From the NCBI RefSeq assembly GCF_004322395.1, contig NZ_SCTW01000143.1, positions 36,990 to 100,989 of the forward strand: a stretch of DNA of 64,000 nucleotides, written 5' to 3'. Positions 43,480 to 55,205 of this stretch are shown one piece after another; positions within the stretch are counted from its first letter, which is position 1, and the number at the start of each line of letters is the position of its first letter. The translations under genes and the position numbers were made by a program. The notes under the pieces were generated by a model. That model had not been told where the DNA came from. It did not search any database and saw nothing but the letters and a program-made list of their open reading frames with translations. The stretch comes from Methylobacter sp. Lineage in GTDB: Bacteria; Pseudomonadota; Gammaproteobacteria; Methylococcales; Methylomonadaceae.

Positions 43480-44910
43480 ATGATTACTAAGTCATTAGCA
43501 AAAACCTTTCACGTAGCCGGCATCGGCGCGTCTGCCGGAGGCCTGGAATCCTTGACGAAGCTGCTGTCCAGCCTGTCCGAAAACGGCCGCGTTGCCTATG
43601 TCGTTGCTCAACATATGGCAAAAGACGGTCATGACGAATTGGTGCTACGCCTGCTCAACCATAAATCCAGGTTAAAGGTCATTCAAGCAAGAGCTGGTGA
43701 ACAGCTTGAGCCGGACCGGGTATATCTTATTCCTTCCGGTTTTAACGGCATGGTTCAGAATGGACTTATCCAACTGCTCCACCCCGCCCCCGAGCATATT
43801 TCCACTCCATCGGTAAATGCCTTGTTTGTCTCGCTTGCAAAAGATATGGGCAATAAGGCAATTGGTATTGTTCTTTCCGGAGTAGGCTTGGATGGTGTCG
43901 CCGGTTGTAAGGCCATCAAGGCAAACGGCGGTCTGACCCTAGTGCAGAACCCGCAATCGGCACCCTATTCAGGCATGCCGTTGACCGTGATACAGGCCAA
44001 TGCGGCAGATGAGGTTCTGGAGCCCGAGGCAATGGCACAACATCTGACTGCGATGTTCTCAATCGGATCGACGGCACTGCCGCGCGCTACGCCTTCCGGT
44101 TTGAGAGCTGCGTCCAACCGGCATCTACCCGCACTGCTGCAAAACGTGTTCAAGGCGACTGGCATTGATTTTTCCAGCTACAAGGAAGAAACCTTGCTGC
44201 GCAGGATAGACCGCCGAATGACCACCTTGAAAATAACTAATTTCGAACAGTATCTGGCCTACATCGAGAAATATCCCGATGAGCTGAAAACCTTGCAACA
44301 TCTTTTTCTGGTGTCGTTATCATCGTTCTTCCGCGACAATAGAGCGTTTGCCGTGGTCAAAAAGCATCTGGCCGAAACAGTCGGACAAAAAGCGCCTGAA
44401 GAAACTATCAGAATCTGGGTTCCCGGCTGCGCCACTGGGGAAGAATGTTACACTTTTGCCATTCTGCTTAACGAAATCCTCGGCGATAGCTTCAAAAGAT
44501 TCAAAATCCGGATCATCGGCAGCGACCTCAACCCGGAGGCGCTGGCAATTGCCCATACCGGAATCTATCGGCAGACTGCGTTCAAGGAAATCGAGCCCAA
44601 AATATTGGCGCGTTATTTCGAGACCAGGGGACAGCATTACCAAGTGACCGAGCCGATACGCGCGGCCTGCGAGTTCATCAGGCAGGATGTGGTCAGCGTA
44701 AATGCACCGGAAAACCTGGATATCGTCAGTTGCCGAAACCTGCTCATCTACATGAAAAGCAATTTACAGGATCAGCTGTTCAAAAAATTCCATCGGGCCT
44801 TATTACCCCAAGGGCTGCTTTTCATCGGGCAATCGGAAAATATCGGGATATTAGGCAATACATTATTTTTGCCCGTAGATCATTACCACCGGCTATACCG
44901 GCGCAAGTAG
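43480..44910 (+). CDS. CheB-CheR hybrid (methylesterase plus methyltransferase)
   Basis: 476 residues from ATG 43480; an in-frame ATG at 43453 lies inside a repeat terminus and is rejected. Residues about 5-190 form a CheB methylesterase domain (GIGASAGGLE with catalytic Ser, AQHMAKD with His, SGVGLDGVAG with Asp). Residues about 210-475 form CheR: WVPGCATGEECYTFAI binds SAM and SCRNLLIYM is the late motif. Unlike larger CheB/CheR-PAS-kinase fusions it stops after CheR. No chemoreceptor or CheA is adjacent; it heads a block of sensory genes and may serve non-chemotactic signalling. Confidence 0.88.
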   Translation: MITKSLAKTFHVAGIGASAGGLESLTKLLSSLSENGRVAYVVAQHMAKDGHDELVLRLLNHKSRLKVIQARAGEQLEPDRVYLIPSGFNGMVQNGLIQLLHPAPEHISTPSVNALFVSLAKDMGNKAIGIVLSGVGLDGVAGCKAIKANGGLTLVQNPQSAPYSGMPLTVIQANAADEVLEPEAMAQHLTAMFSIGSTALPRATPSGLRAASNRHLPALLQNVFKATGIDFSSYKEETLLRRIDRRMTTLKITNFEQYLAYIEKYPDELKTLQHLFLVSLSSFFRDNRAFAVVKKHLAETVGQKAPEETIRIWVPGCATGEECYTFAILLNEILGDSFKRFKIRIIGSDLNPEALAIAHTGIYRQTAFKEIEPKILARYFETRGQHYQVTEPIRAACEFIRQDVVSVNAPENLDIVSCRNLLIYMKSNLQDQLFKKFHRALLPQGLLFIGQSENIGILGNTLFLPVDHYHRLYRRK

Positions 44911-45270
44911 AAATAAGTTATTATGCGTAGGGATTTTTAAATTACAGCGTTTTCAACTTAAATTAGTTACTAAGCATGTCGTCGTTGCCGCTGGAGTGCA
45001 GGCTTTGCCAGCTCTGGCAAGCAGAGCTGGCACTGCTGTCAATTCCTGGTGGCTATGTTCAGTAATTAACTGAATTTGAAAGCGCTGTAGAATATGGCTA
45101 AAAATAGATTTCCAAACAGTACATTTATTATGCAGGAGCGAATAACTTTGCCACTACAAATGTACCCATAAAGATTCCGGATAGCTCTGACGAAGCACGG
45201 TATTTTTTGAGACAGCCTTGGCGTAATTGGCGCCCCGATAAAAATTAATAAAACTACACTGGGTTTCATT
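44911..45270. other. Intergenic region with a hairpin
   Basis: No gene in 360 bases. GCCAGCTCT and AGAGCTGGC (45007-45031) form a 9-bp stem around GGCAAGC; it resembles the GCCAG/CTGGC hairpins inside the DUF447 gene. Confidence 0.6.
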
Positions 45271-48200
45271 ATGAAACGTATTATGGTCATGCTGGAAAAA
45301 CGGCAACTGGTTTCCAAGTTAATGCTCGGCTTCGGTATATGCCTGTTTATCACACTGTTGATAGGGGTCAACGCCATCAACAGTATGCGCGTAATGACCG
45401 AGAAATCGACGGACATTTACGAAATGGATTTGCTGGGCATTTCGCATCTCAAAGAAGCCAATATCAATCTCATGTACATAGGGCGTAGCCTACGGCAAAT
45501 GATGCTCTCACAAAATGCGGCGGATCGGGAAAAAGCCAAAGCCAGGATGGATAAAGCCATGCTGACCTTGCAAATCGAACTCGACGAAGCCCGCAAGCGC
45601 ATTTTCCGGGAAGACAGTAAAAAACTTCTCGTCCGGTTCGATAGCTACTACGAGCAATATAAACGCAATATCGATCAAGCCGTGTTGTTAATGAACAAGG
45701 AGGATTACCGGTCTAGCGAGGCAGCGGCCTTCATTTCCAGCGACGAGTATGTAAAAACCATCAACACGGCTGACGATACGCTAAGCGCAATTACGAAAAT
45801 CAAGGAAGCAGGGGCAAAACAGACGGCCGATATGCTATCGGAATTGGGCGAGCAAAACCGCCGATTTTCACTGATCCTGATGTTGCTGGGATTGGTGATT
45901 GGAGCTGGTGCCGGGCTAATGCTGGGTATATCGATCCAGCGCCCTACCCTGCGGCTGCGCGATTCTATCGAAAGACTGGCCGCAGGCAAATTGGATGAAT
46001 CCGTCCCCTATACCGGCTACAGCAACGAAATCGGCGCGATGGCGCGTGCCCTCGAAGTGCTGCAAACTGTATGCAACAACATGGAATCACAACGCTGGGT
46101 TAAGACTCATGAAGCGCAGATATCCGCAAAAATGCAGCAAGCCGGTACCTTTGTCGAACTCTCGCAACAATTCATGTCCGCCATCTGCCCGTTACTGCAT
46201 GCAGAACATGGTGTTTTTTATATCCTTTCGGAAGACAAACTCCGTTTATTAGGCGGCTATGGTTACCGCGAACGCAAAAACCTCAGTCAGAGTTTCGCGA
46301 TCGGCGAGGGTTTAGTCGGCCAATGCGCAATGGAGAAGAGTCCGATCACCCTCACCAATCCTCCTCTGGACTACATCAAAATCAGCTCCGGACTTGGAGA
46401 AGCCGCGCCAAGTATAATAACGGTATTACCCATCATGAGCATGTCCGAGGTTGTCGGCGTACTGGAACTGGCAGCCTTGCAGCCGTTCGGTGCACGGGAG
46501 TTGCTATTGCTCGATGCGCTGATGCCTAGCGTTGCAATAACTATCCGGCTTCTTGAGCGCAACATCAACACCCAGCGCCTGCTTAAAGAAACACAGGAAC
46601 AATCGACTCGCATGGAAATCCAAGCCGCCCAGCTTGAAGAGCAGAGCGTCGAAATGGAAGCGCAGCAAGCCGAACTGATGGAAACCGAGGCCTGGTTCCG
46701 AGGCATTATTGAATCTGCGCCCGATGGGATGATGGTGGTGGATAGGCAAGGCACGATTGTCCTGTGCAATCCGCGTCTGGAAGAAATTTTCGGCTATGAA
46801 CGTACCGAACTGATTGGACATAATGTCGACCAACTCGTCCCGCCCGATGTCCGCGAACGGCACCCGGCCCTGCGGGCGAAATTTATGTCGGAGCAAGGCG
46901 CGCGCCCCATGGGAGCCGGACTTAAATTACTAGGAACGCGCAAGGATGGCAGCGAATTCCCGGTAGAAGTCGGCTTAAGCAAATTGCCGGCTTTGGGTAA
47001 CAGAGATGCCTATGTCTGCGTTTCAGCGAGCGACATCACACGGCGCAGGAAAGCGGAAGAAAAACTCGCCGCGCTGGAAGAGCGCAGTCGGCTGATTCTG
47101 GGATCTGTCAACAACGGCATCGTCGGCATGGATATCGAAGGAAAACTGACCTTCATCAATCCGGCCGTGTCCGCCCTGCTTGGTTACAACGAGCAGGAGC
47201 TGCTGGGGCAGTCTATGCACGCGCTGGTACACCATCACTATTCGGACGGGCGCGAATTTCCGCACGAGCAATGCGCGATGTGCCTTACCGCCCAAGATGG
47301 CCGGCCGCGCACTGTCGATAACGAGGTGCTGTGGCGCAAAGACGGCAGCGCTCTGCCGGTCGAGTACTCGACCAGGCCTGTATATAAGGATGATGCCATC
47401 GTCGGCACCGTGGTGGTGATCAGCGACATTACCGAACGCCTTGCCTCAGCCAGGACTCTGGCAGAGCAGCGCACCGCGCTGCAGAACATTCTCGACCATA
47501 GTCCGGTCGGTACGGCGTTCACCACTGAAGGGCATTTCGGCTACGCCAACCCTGCATTCAAGGAAATGTTCGGCCTGGATGTCGGCGATGAAGTAGAAAG
47601 AATTTATCTTACCCATGAAGATCGCGCGGAAATGATCGCGACAGTCAAGCGCGATGGTTATCTGCTTAACCGTGAAATGAAATTGCACAGCAAAGGCGGT
47701 GAAATTCGCGATTACCTGACGACCTTCATGCCGCTGATACATGACGGCAAAGAAGGGGTGATGGGGTGGCTGCTCGACATTACCGAACGCAAGCAGATGG
47801 AAGATGCTGTCAACCATTCCAACATGCTTGCCGACTACGCACTCGATTTGGCGAAAGCGGGCTACTGGCATGTCCCGCTCGACGGTTCCGGATGGTACAA
47901 CTCATCGAAGCGTGCGGCCACCCTGTTCGGAGACCCGCCACGTCCGCCTGAATGGCGCTACCGAATAATGGAAGAATGGTTCGAGAATGTCAAGGCGGGC
48001 GACGAAGCGGCTGCCCAGGCTACCTATGAAAATTTCCAGGCTTCTATTGAAGGCGCCGTACCAGGGTACGACACCATCTACGCCTACAAGCGCCCAATCG
48101 ATGGCCGTGTCGTCTGGATCCGAGCTAGCGGCCATGTCGTCAGAGATGCCAATGGCAAGCCGACCGACATGTATGGCGTAACGATGGACATCACCGAGCA

Positions 48201-50787
48201 GAAAATGGCGGAATTGGCGATGGCCGAGAGCGAGCGCCAGGTGCGCTTCATGCTCGAATCGAGTCCGGTGGCGGTGCGGGTGGCAAGCAGTGCCACCCGC
48301 AAGATTGTATTCGCCAACCCGTCCTATGCCGATATGCTCCATGCGACCTTCGATCAAATGATCGGCATGGAACCCACAATGTTTTACCAAAATGCGGAAG
48401 AGCTGCGCGCGATCAATGAACGCCTCACGGCAGGTGAGAACATCATCAATCTATCGGTTGGGCTAAAGAGGCTGGACGGAGAGGATATCTGGGTGCTGGC
48501 CTCCTATTTCCATGTCGTTTACGGTGGCGAAGAGTGCATTCTGGGCTGGTTCTTCGACGTGACCGAACTGCGTCTGGCCAAGGAAATAGCGGAAGATGCT
48601 ACCAAGATGAAGTCGGACTTCCTCGCCAACATGAGCCATGAGATCCGTACGCCGATGAACGCCATCATCGGCATGTCGCACTTGGCGCTGAAAACCGATC
48701 TCACTCCCCGGCAGCGGGATTACATCAAGAAAGTACAGAACTCAGGACAGCATTTGCTCGGCCTTATCAACGACATTCTGGACTTTTCCAAGATCGAGGC
48801 CGGTAAACTCATGGTCGAACAAACCGATTTCGAGCTGGATAAGGTGCTGGACAATGTTGCCAACCTGATTTCGGAAAAAACCAATGCGAAAGAGCTGGAA
48901 CTGGTGTTCGACATTGCCCAAAACGTGCCCACCCATCTCAACGGCGACTCGTTACGGCTGGGGCAGATCCTTATCAATTACGCCAACAACGCAGTCAAGT
49001 TCACAGAACAGGGCGAAATCGTCATTACCGCCAAGGTGCTGGAAGAAACCGACCATGATGTATTCTTGCATTTTGGGGTACGCGACACCGGCATCGGGCT
49101 GACCAAAGAGCAAATGGACAAGTTGTTTCAGTCGTTCCAGCAGGCCGATACTTCGACCAGCCGCAAGTTCGGCGGCACCGGCCTGGGACTGGCGATTGCC
49201 AAACAGCTTGCCGAGCTGATGCACGGCGAGGTCGGCGTTGACAGCGAACCCGGCAAGGGCAGCACTTTCTGGTTCACGGCACGGCTTGGCAAAGCCAGCA
49301 GCCAAGGCAGAAAGCTCATACCAACACCGGATTTGCGCGGCCGGCCCGTACTGGTGGTGGACGACCACGAGATGGCGCGTAACGTGATGGACGACATGTT
49401 ATCCGGCATGTCATTCAAGGTCGCTCAAGCCGTAGGAGGAAAGGAAGCCATAGCCGCAGTACAGGAAGCAGCCAAGTCCGGTCAACCCTACGAAATCGTT
49501 TTCCTCGACTGGCAAATGCCCGGTATGGACGGCATTCAGGTCGCCAGGGAAATTCGTTCGCTCCCATTGGCAGCGCTTCCGCATCTCGTCATGGTGACGG
49601 CTCACGGGCGGGAAGAAGTGATCAAAGAAGCGGAAAACGCCGGACTGGAAGACTTTCTGATTAAACCGGTCAATGCTTCGGTGTTGTTCGATACCGCCAT
49701 CCGGCTACTTGGCGGGCAGGTGGATGAAGAACGCACCAGTGATCGCCATATTTCAAACATCATGGAAGATTTGGTTGCGATCAAGGGCGCCGCCATTCTG
49801 GTTGCGGAAGATAACGAACTCAATCAGGAAGTCGCCATGGAACTCCTGACCGATGCCGGATTCGATGTGGACATTGCCAATAATGGCCGGGAGGCTGTGG
49901 AAATGATGGCCCAACGGGCTTACGACATTGTGTTGATGGATATGCAGATGCCTGTCATGGACGGCATAACCGCCGCTATCGAGATTCGCAAGGATGCGAG
50001 GTATCAGGAGTTGCCCATTGTCGCCATGACCGCCAATGCGATGCAGCAAGATAAAGAAAAATGCGCAAAGGCCGGCATGGTCGATCACGTTGCCAAGCCG
50101 ATTGATCCCGATGAACTGTTCCGCGCCTTGCTCAAGTGGATAAAACCCAAGATTGCTGCCGTAACATCGGAAAAAGCAACGGCTGAAAAGCAGGAAAGCG
50201 ATTTACCTGTCATCGACGGGCTGGACGTTGAACTCGGCATGCGGCGTGTCCTGGGTAAAAAACCGTCTTACCTGAAGATGCTTCGCAACTATGTAGTCAA
50301 TCAAGAAAACACGTCCTCCGAACTTCGAGCGGCGATTGATGCCGATGATCGTGCCTCGGCGGAACGCATTGCCCATTCGGCGAAAGGGGTAAGCGGCAAC
50401 ATTGGCGCTATCGGATTACAGGAAATTGCCGGGGAACTGGAGAGAATGATCAAGGAAGGTGCAGATCGCGATGACATACTTGCCAAACTGGCTATCTTTA
50501 GCCAGCAGCAATCGGCTTTGATTAAAGCGCTCAAAGCGAACTTGCCAGCGGAGAAGGTCCGAAATCCAACAGAGAACGTAGACACGTCTAAGGCGGCTGA
50601 AGTATTAACCCGGCTTAAAAAATTGCTGGCTTTCGATGACAGCAAATCCAAAGAGGTTTTTGAAGAAAACTTCGGCCTGTTGCGCGTTGTGCTGGGAACA
50701 GAAGTGTTCACCAAGGTGGATCAGGCCGTCAAGCAATTCGATTTTGCACTGGCTCTACAACATATCGACAACATCCAAATTAAATAA
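45271..50787 (+). CDS. 1838-residue membrane-bound hybrid histidine kinase
   Basis: Domain order from the sequence: TM1 (16-36), periplasmic four-helix sensor as in chemoreceptors, TM2 (200-222), HAMP (222-275), GAF (294-430), coiled coil, five PAS repeats (starting about 474, 604, 734, 850 and 989), HisKA with [21 protein letters not shown] split at H1123, HATPase (1217-1340), receiver 1 (D1413), receiver 2 (D1557), and HPt (H1702 in RIAHSAKG). It can run a full His-Asp-His phosphorelay in one chain. Output is likely the adjacent REC-HD-GYP and REC-REC-kinase proteins, 10 and about 1,200 bases downstream. Signal unknown. Confidence 0.9.
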   Translation: MKRIMVMLEKRQLVSKLMLGFGICLFITLLIGVNAINSMRVMTEKSTDIYEMDLLGISHLKEANINLMYIGRSLRQMMLSQNAADREKAKARMDKAMLTLQIELDEARKRIFREDSKKLLVRFDSYYEQYKRNIDQAVLLMNKEDYRSSEAAAFISSDEYVKTINTADDTLSAITKIKEAGAKQTADMLSELGEQNRRFSLILMLLGLVIGAGAGLMLGISIQRPTLRLRDSIERLAAGKLDESVPYTGYSNEIGAMARALEVLQTVCNNMESQRWVKTHEAQISAKMQQAGTFVELSQQFMSAICPLLHAEHGVFYILSEDKLRLLGGYGYRERKNLSQSFAIGEGLVGQCAMEKSPITLTNPPLDYIKISSGLGEAAPSIITVLPIMSMSEVVGVLELAALQPFGARELLLLDALMPSVAITIRLLERNINTQRLLKETQEQSTRMEIQAAQLEEQSVEMEAQQAELMETEAWFRGIIESAPDGMMVVDRQGTIVLCNPRLEEIFGYERTELIGHNVDQLVPPDVRERHPALRAKFMSEQGARPMGAGLKLLGTRKDGSEFPVEVGLSKLPALGNRDAYVCVSASDITRRRKAEEKLAALEERSRLILGSVNNGIVGMDIEGKLTFINPAVSALLGYNEQELLGQSMHALVHHHYSDGREFPHEQCAMCLTAQDGRPRTVDNEVLWRKDGSALPVEYSTRPVYKDDAIVGTVVVISDITERLASARTLAEQRTALQNILDHSPVGTAFTTEGHFGYANPAFKEMFGLDVGDEVERIYLTHEDRAEMIATVKRDGYLLNREMKLHSKGGEIRDYLTTFMPLIHDGKEGVMGWLLDITERKQMEDAVNHSNMLADYALDLAKAGYWHVPLDGSGWYNSSKRAATLFGDPPRPPEWRYRIMEEWFENVKAGDEAAAQATYENFQASIEGAVPGYDTIYAYKRPIDGRVVWIRASGHVVRDANGKPTDMYGVTMDITEQKMAELAMAESERQVRFMLESSPVAVRVASSATRKIVFANPSYADMLHATFDQMIGMEPTMFYQNAEELRAINERLTAGENIINLSVGLKRLDGEDIWVLASYFHVVYGGEECILGWFFDVTELRLAKEIAEDATKMKSDFLANMSHEIRTPMNAIIGMSHLALKTDLTPRQRDYIKKVQNSGQHLLGLINDILDFSKIEAGKLMVEQTDFELDKVLDNVANLISEKTNAKELELVFDIAQNVPTHLNGDSLRLGQILINYANNAVKFTEQGEIVITAKVLEETDHDVFLHFGVRDTGIGLTKEQMDKLFQSFQQADTSTSRKFGGTGLGLAIAKQLAELMHGEVGVDSEPGKGSTFWFTARLGKASSQGRKLIPTPDLRGRPVLVVDDHEMARNVMDDMLSGMSFKVAQAVGGKEAIAAVQEAAKSGQPYEIVFLDWQMPGMDGIQVAREIRSLPLAALPHLVMVTAHGREEVIKEAENAGLEDFLIKPVNASVLFDTAIRLLGGQVDEERTSDRHISNIMEDLVAIKGAAILVAEDNELNQEVAMELLTDAGFDVDIANNGREAVEMMAQRAYDIVLMDMQMPVMDGITAAIEIRKDARYQELPIVAMTANAMQQDKEKCAKAGMVDHVAKPIDPDELFRALLKWIKPKIAAVTSEKATAEKQESDLPVIDGLDVELGMRRVLGKKPSYLKMLRNYVVNQENTSSELRAAIDADDRASAERIAHSAKGVSGNIGAIGLQEIAGELERMIKEGADRDDILAKLAIFSQQQSALIKALKANLPAEKVRNPTENVDTSKAAEVLTRLKKLLAFDDSKSKEVFEENFGLLRVVLGTEVFTKVDQAVKQFDFALALQHIDNIQIK

Positions 50788-50797
50788 GGAAAAAACC

Positions 50798-51964
50798 ATG
50801 ATAGACGCACCTGACTCTCTAGAAAAAGCAACTGTGCTGGTAGTGGACGATACCCCGGACAATCTGTCCTTAATGAGCGGACTGCTTGAGGATGACTACA
50901 TTGTCAGGCTTGCCAACAGTGGCGAAAGGGCGCTCAAGATTGCCCGGTCCGACACGCCGCCCGACCTGATTTTACTGGATATTATGATGCCGGAGATGGA
51001 CGGGTATGAGGTATGCAGACTGTTACGAACGGAGGCAAAAACGCGAGACATCCCGGTGATTTTTTTGACGGCAAAATCCGAGGTTAACGATGAGACCAAA
51101 GGTTTTGAACTGGGCGCAGTTGATTACATTACCAAACCGATCAGCCCTCCAATCGTAAAGGCACGGGTCAAAACCCATCTCGGCATGAAAAGAATGTATG
51201 ATTTTTTGAAGGATCATTCCGCATTTCTTGAAGATGAAGTTTCCCAGCGCACCAAAGAGATCATGGCGATCCAGGATGTGACGATATTGGCGATGGCTTC
51301 GTTGGCGGAAACCCGCGATTCGGACACCGGCAATCATATTCGCCGGACCCAATATTACGTCAAGGCGTTAGCGAATAAGCTGAAACATCATCCGCGCTTT
51401 GCGCATTTCCTGACGGATCGCAACATTAATATGCTGTTTAAATCGGCACCCTTGCACGATATTGGCAAGGTGGGCATTCCTGACCGCATATTGCTTAAGC
51501 CGGGACGCTTTAATGCGCATGAAATGGAAATCATGAAAACTCACACGACGCTGGGCCGGGATGCGATCCAGCATGCTGAAAATGCGCTTGGCATCAAGGT
51601 TGAATTTTTGACTGTGGCCAAGGAAATTGCTTACGGCCACCAAGAAAAATGGGATGGCAGCGGTTATCCCGAAGGACTTTCCGGCGACAATATACCGATA
51701 TCGGCGCGTCTGATGGCAGTGGCGGATGTGTATGACGCCCTGATCAGCCGTCGTGTCTATAAGAATGGCATGCCGCATGAAAAAGCGGTGCAAATCATTA
51801 TTGAAGGCAAGGGCAGTCATTTCGATCCGGACATGGTGGATGCCTTTTTAGATTTGCAGGAAGAATTCAAGGCAATTGCGACGCGCTTTGCCGACTCGGA
51901 CGCGGACATAAATAAGAAAGCTCAATATCTGGAACAGGCTATCGCTGAACAAGTCCGACTCTAA
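50798..51964 (+). CDS. REC-HD-GYP cyclic di-GMP phosphodiesterase
   Basis: 388 residues from ATG 50798 with AAGGA eight bases upstream; an earlier start inside the kinase gene is a frame artefact. Receiver domain with phospho-acceptor D61 (LLDIMMPEMDG) and KPIS, a short linker, then an HD-GYP domain: HD at 220-221 in LHDIGKVGIPD, HTTLGRDAI, and the GYP loop in DGSGYPEGLSG. It should degrade cyclic di-GMP when phosphorylated, likely by the kinase encoded 10 bases upstream. It would oppose diguanylate cyclases such as the PocR-GGDEF protein. Confidence 0.9.
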   Translation: MIDAPDSLEKATVLVVDDTPDNLSLMSGLLEDDYIVRLANSGERALKIARSDTPPDLILLDIMMPEMDGYEVCRLLRTEAKTRDIPVIFLTAKSEVNDETKGFELGAVDYITKPISPPIVKARVKTHLGMKRMYDFLKDHSAFLEDEVSQRTKEIMAIQDVTILAMASLAETRDSDTGNHIRRTQYYVKALANKLKHHPRFAHFLTDRNINMLFKSAPLHDIGKVGIPDRILLKPGRFNAHEMEIMKTHTTLGRDAIQHAENALGIKVEFLTVAKEIAYGHQEKWDGSGYPEGLSGDNIPISARLMAVADVYDALISRRVYKNGMPHEKAVQIIIEGKGSHFDPDMVDAFLDLQEEFKAIATRFADSDADINKKAQYLEQAIAEQVRL

Positions 51965-51991
51965 TTAAATACTGCTTCTGCCGGAAGAATA

Positions 51992-53566
51992 ATGTTAATC
52001 ACCAAACACACCAACTTGCTCGTTGTGGACGATAAACAGCCTATGCGTACGGTGATATCAAGCCAATTGAGAGCCTTTGGCGCCGTAAAAATTGCGCAAG
52101 TTGCTAATGGCCGGGAAGCTTTAATTCTGTTGAAAAATCAGCCCTTCGACATAATCCTGTCCGACTGGAACATGCCGGTGATGGATGGGCTGGAACTGCT
52201 TAAGGCGGTTCGTGCGGATAAAATGCTCTGTCATTTACCCTTTGTGATGATCACAGCGGAAACTGAACGGGGCCGTATTGCGGAGGCCATTATCTCCGGT
52301 GTCAGTGATTTTCTTGTAAAACCGTACAACGCCAAGACTCTGTTAAAACGGGTTGAAAAAGCCTTGTCATGGAAGCCCAGAAACATCTCTGCCATGCCCT
52401 CCGTGGGAACATCAAGCTCGATGGAACCGGAGAGAAAAGAACCGATACAGCCGACCATCCTGATCGTCGATGACATACCCGACAATCTGCAATTACTTGC
52501 AGACTTGTTCAAGGACGAATACCGGGTCCGTGTTGCGCATAACGGTAAGAAAGCACTCGATATATGTACCTCTGAAAATGCGCCGGATCTGGTTCTTCTC
52601 GACATCATGATGCCCGACATGGACGGCTTTGAGGTGGCAAAGCGGATGCGTGAGCATCCCGAATCGGAACATATTCCAGTCATTTTTGTTACGGCCATGA
52701 CGGACAATGACACCCGCCTTAAAGGCCTGGAACTGGGAGCCGTTGATTTTGTCACCAAGCCTATTGATCCGGATGTACTGATTCCCCGCGTGCGCAATTT
52801 CATGCGTTATGTGGAATTGCACAAACAATTGCAAGATGACTATGACTCAATGTTGGATAATGCCCGCTTAAGAGAAGATGTGGAGCATATTACCCGCCAC
52901 GACTTGAAGAACCCTTTGTCAGGCGTCATTGGCTTAATACAATCCTTGGCGGAAGATGAGTCGATGAATCGTAAACAAATCGATCAACTTCGCTTAGCCG
53001 AAGAAACCGCACTGGAGGCGCTCAATATAATCAACTTGTCTTCGGAGCTTTACAAAATTGAGACGGGGCGATTTAAGCTCGATGCCCAACCGATAATAAT
53101 CGGTGACATCTTACGCCGTATTGCCGAAATTTGCCGCAGCACTTTCAATGGCAAACACATCACAATATCGGTGGCAACAGACGTCACTTCAGTTAATAGA
53201 GAAATACCCCATAGCTTGGGTGACGCCATGTTTTGTTACTCCTTGTTTCAAAACTTAATAAAAAATGCCTGCGAGGCGGCGCCGGAAAATAGCCGCGTTG
53301 TCGTTACGTTGATCGATAGCGATCCGCTCGAGATCACGATCCAGAACAACGGTGTGGTCCCAGCCCCGATAAGAGAGCATTTCTTCGACAAATTTGTCAC
53401 TCATGGTAAATCAAGTGGTACTGGGCTTGGCACTTATTCTGCGAAGCTGCTCACCGAAGCTCAAAACGGCAGCATTTCTTTAGACGTTTCCGATGAGAAA
53501 AACCTGAGCACCGTCACGGTTAGATTGCCAAGACACAGGGAAATATCCACAAAAGCGGCTGGTTAA
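51992..53566 (+). CDS. Histidine kinase with two N-terminal receiver domains
   Basis: 524 residues: receiver 1 (about 8-125, LSDWNMPVMDG, LVKPYN), receiver 2 (about 150-270, LLDIMMPDMDG, VTKPID), then HisKA with TRHDLKNPLSGVIGL (His about 305) and an HATPase ending in GTGLGTYSAKLL. No membrane helix, so it is a cytoplasmic relay kinase driven by other kinases rather than a primary sensor. ATG 51992 has a GGAAGA site; 27 bases follow the HD-GYP gene, giving a likely three-gene operon with the giant kinase. Confidence 0.88.
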   Translation: MLITKHTNLLVVDDKQPMRTVISSQLRAFGAVKIAQVANGREALILLKNQPFDIILSDWNMPVMDGLELLKAVRADKMLCHLPFVMITAETERGRIAEAIISGVSDFLVKPYNAKTLLKRVEKALSWKPRNISAMPSVGTSSSMEPERKEPIQPTILIVDDIPDNLQLLADLFKDEYRVRVAHNGKKALDICTSENAPDLVLLDIMMPDMDGFEVAKRMREHPESEHIPVIFVTAMTDNDTRLKGLELGAVDFVTKPIDPDVLIPRVRNFMRYVELHKQLQDDYDSMLDNARLREDVEHITRHDLKNPLSGVIGLIQSLAEDESMNRKQIDQLRLAEETALEALNIINLSSELYKIETGRFKLDAQPIIIGDILRRIAEICRSTFNGKHITISVATDVTSVNREIPHSLGDAMFCYSLFQNLIKNACEAAPENSRVVVTLIDSDPLEITIQNNGVVPAPIREHFFDKFVTHGKSSGTGLGTYSAKLLTEAQNGSISLDVSDEKNLSTVTVRLPRHREISTKAAG

Positions 53567-53946
53567 TCGCTCTTATCTGTATTAATTCAGACTCCACACC
53601 GATATCAATATTGCTCAGCTTCTTTTTTAAGCGAGTATCCAAGAAGTTCCGTCAAAGCTCCCCTGCCGCCCAACATATAGCTAACCCCGGTGTTGCGTGG
53701 CTTAATCGCGTAGCGACCGAAGAAGGCGAATTACAATTACAAGATAATCTACCCTGCCAAATACCGATTTGCCAATGGTGCGGCACCCGAATATTAGCGG
53801 GATTTAGAAATACGTCGGTGATAAAGAGTAAAATCACAGCTTAAAACCGGAAGGCGTTTTAAAAAAGGCCAACATCTAATGCGCAATGAAAGATTACTTA
53901 CCGTGTGAGTACAAAAAAGCATGCATACACCCTATCCGGATCGACA
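53567..53946. other. Intergenic region, no convincing gene
   Basis: A 77-codon plus-strand frame (53611-53844, TTG start, one CxxC) has no ribosome site or known family and is not called. Nothing else is seen. Confidence 0.5.
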
Positions 53947-54729
53947 TCACCGGAGCAGGAAGCTCGCAAAACGATCCCATGCACTGGTCATAGCCAACTG
54001 CATGATCAATGCGTTGGAGGCGATAAGCCCTGCATATCCCATAGCAAACCACTTGTCCAACGATCGTGTCAGTAACGACTTGATAACAAGAAAAAACAAC
54101 CCAACCATCAGCGTCCCAAAGAATGGGCCAAATACCACCTCCCACACAGTGCCATGATAAAGGGCGGTAAGGAAATCGATACGGCTGATGGCTGCCGACA
54201 TTGCTGCCAGCGCGGCTAATAGCATCATTGGCCGATGTATCTCCGGCCGACGTCGTTTCAACACGCCGACAATCACAAAACCGGCGAAGATCATGATACT
54301 AATAATTGGGACGGCCATGAATTGTTTAGGCGTCAACCCCCATATCCTCATGTCGGGCGGACTGATTAGCGTCGATTCAATCCCCAGCCGGAAGCCGAAA
54401 ACAATGATGCAGGCCGCAAGCACTGCGCCGCATCGCCCGAGCATCATATGACCACGGCGGTTACCGGCCACAATCAACAGCGGCTGGATTAAAAGCAACA
54501 GCATCCATGCAGACATACCGATACCGTGTAGGATAAGCAATGTCCGTATCGGCGAAGCAAGTTCACGATCGGGATAGGCCTTACCGTGCAGGTAAAACTG
54601 CTGAAAACCAAGGAGCATCAGAGCAAACAGTAGTGCGGCAGCTCCGGAATAAAACAGGCGTACGTTATTTGGCGTGGAAAGCACCTTTGCTTGAGGTTCA
54701 TCGAGTGGTAAAGTTTGGTTGGAATTCAT
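53947..54729 (-). CDS. Seven-helix membrane protein of unknown function
   Basis: 260 residues with about seven hydrophobic helices, starting near residue 25. Charged loops carry HGKAYPDRELASPIRTLL and RRRPEIHRPMM; His residues occur at helix ends (ILHGIGMSAWML, EIHRPMMLL). The layout recalls DUF2306-type or heme-carrying membrane proteins, but I cannot assign a family. ATG 54729; no close neighbour on its strand. Confidence 0.65.
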   Translation of the reverse strand: MNSNQTLPLDEPQAKVLSTPNNVRLFYSGAAALLFALMLLGFQQFYLHGKAYPDRELASPIRTLLILHGIGMSAWMLLLLIQPLLIVAGNRRGHMMLGRCGAVLAACIIVFGFRLGIESTLISPPDMRIWGLTPKQFMAVPIISIMIFAGFVIVGVLKRRRPEIHRPMMLLAALAAMSAAISRIDFLTALYHGTVWEVVFGPFFGTLMVGLFFLVIKSLLTRSLDKWFAMGYAGLIASNALIMQLAMTSAWDRFASFLLR

Positions 54730-55205
54730 ATCTTAAAAACCCTGACTTTATTTTGAATTTAAATTATCGTAAATTGTAATCATTAATTCCGCAACTAAAC
54801 GCTTTTGTATTAATTTTTCTATCGTCTCGGCAATTGTTAAAGGAGCATTTTTCTGTCCCGCATTGCCTACATGGATGTAGGTACTTAGCGTGAGCAGGAG
54901 CGGAAGCTGCGCCTAAAGCGCCTACTGTTGGTGCTCTCGATTGCTATTCCAGACGCAATTCTACCTCCGCCGTCCTTGGAGTCGTATCTCCTGCGTCTAT
55001 GCAGTCGTGGATTCGCTGCCGGAATGACGTTGGTCACGTTGGGCATTCTCATTAAAACCGATAGGTGTTAAGGCCAAACATGTTTTTATCCCCAACATCA
55101 TCCTGTTTCAGTATAGAATGAATTTCTGGCTTGCTTTCGATCACCGGATACCAAAATTATGCCGTCTAATCTAATTAACAAGATTATGCTTTAGAGGTTT
55201 ATGCA
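54730..55205. repeat. Intergenic region with a MITE-related segment
   Basis: No gene in 476 bases. The stretch 54838-55030 resembles the interior of the 24705-25161 element; 54911-54941 is identical to 24851-24881 over 31 bases, and GCAGTCGT and CCTGCGT words of the GCTCCTGC family follow. No terminal CTGATGTTACGCA is present. Confidence 0.7.
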
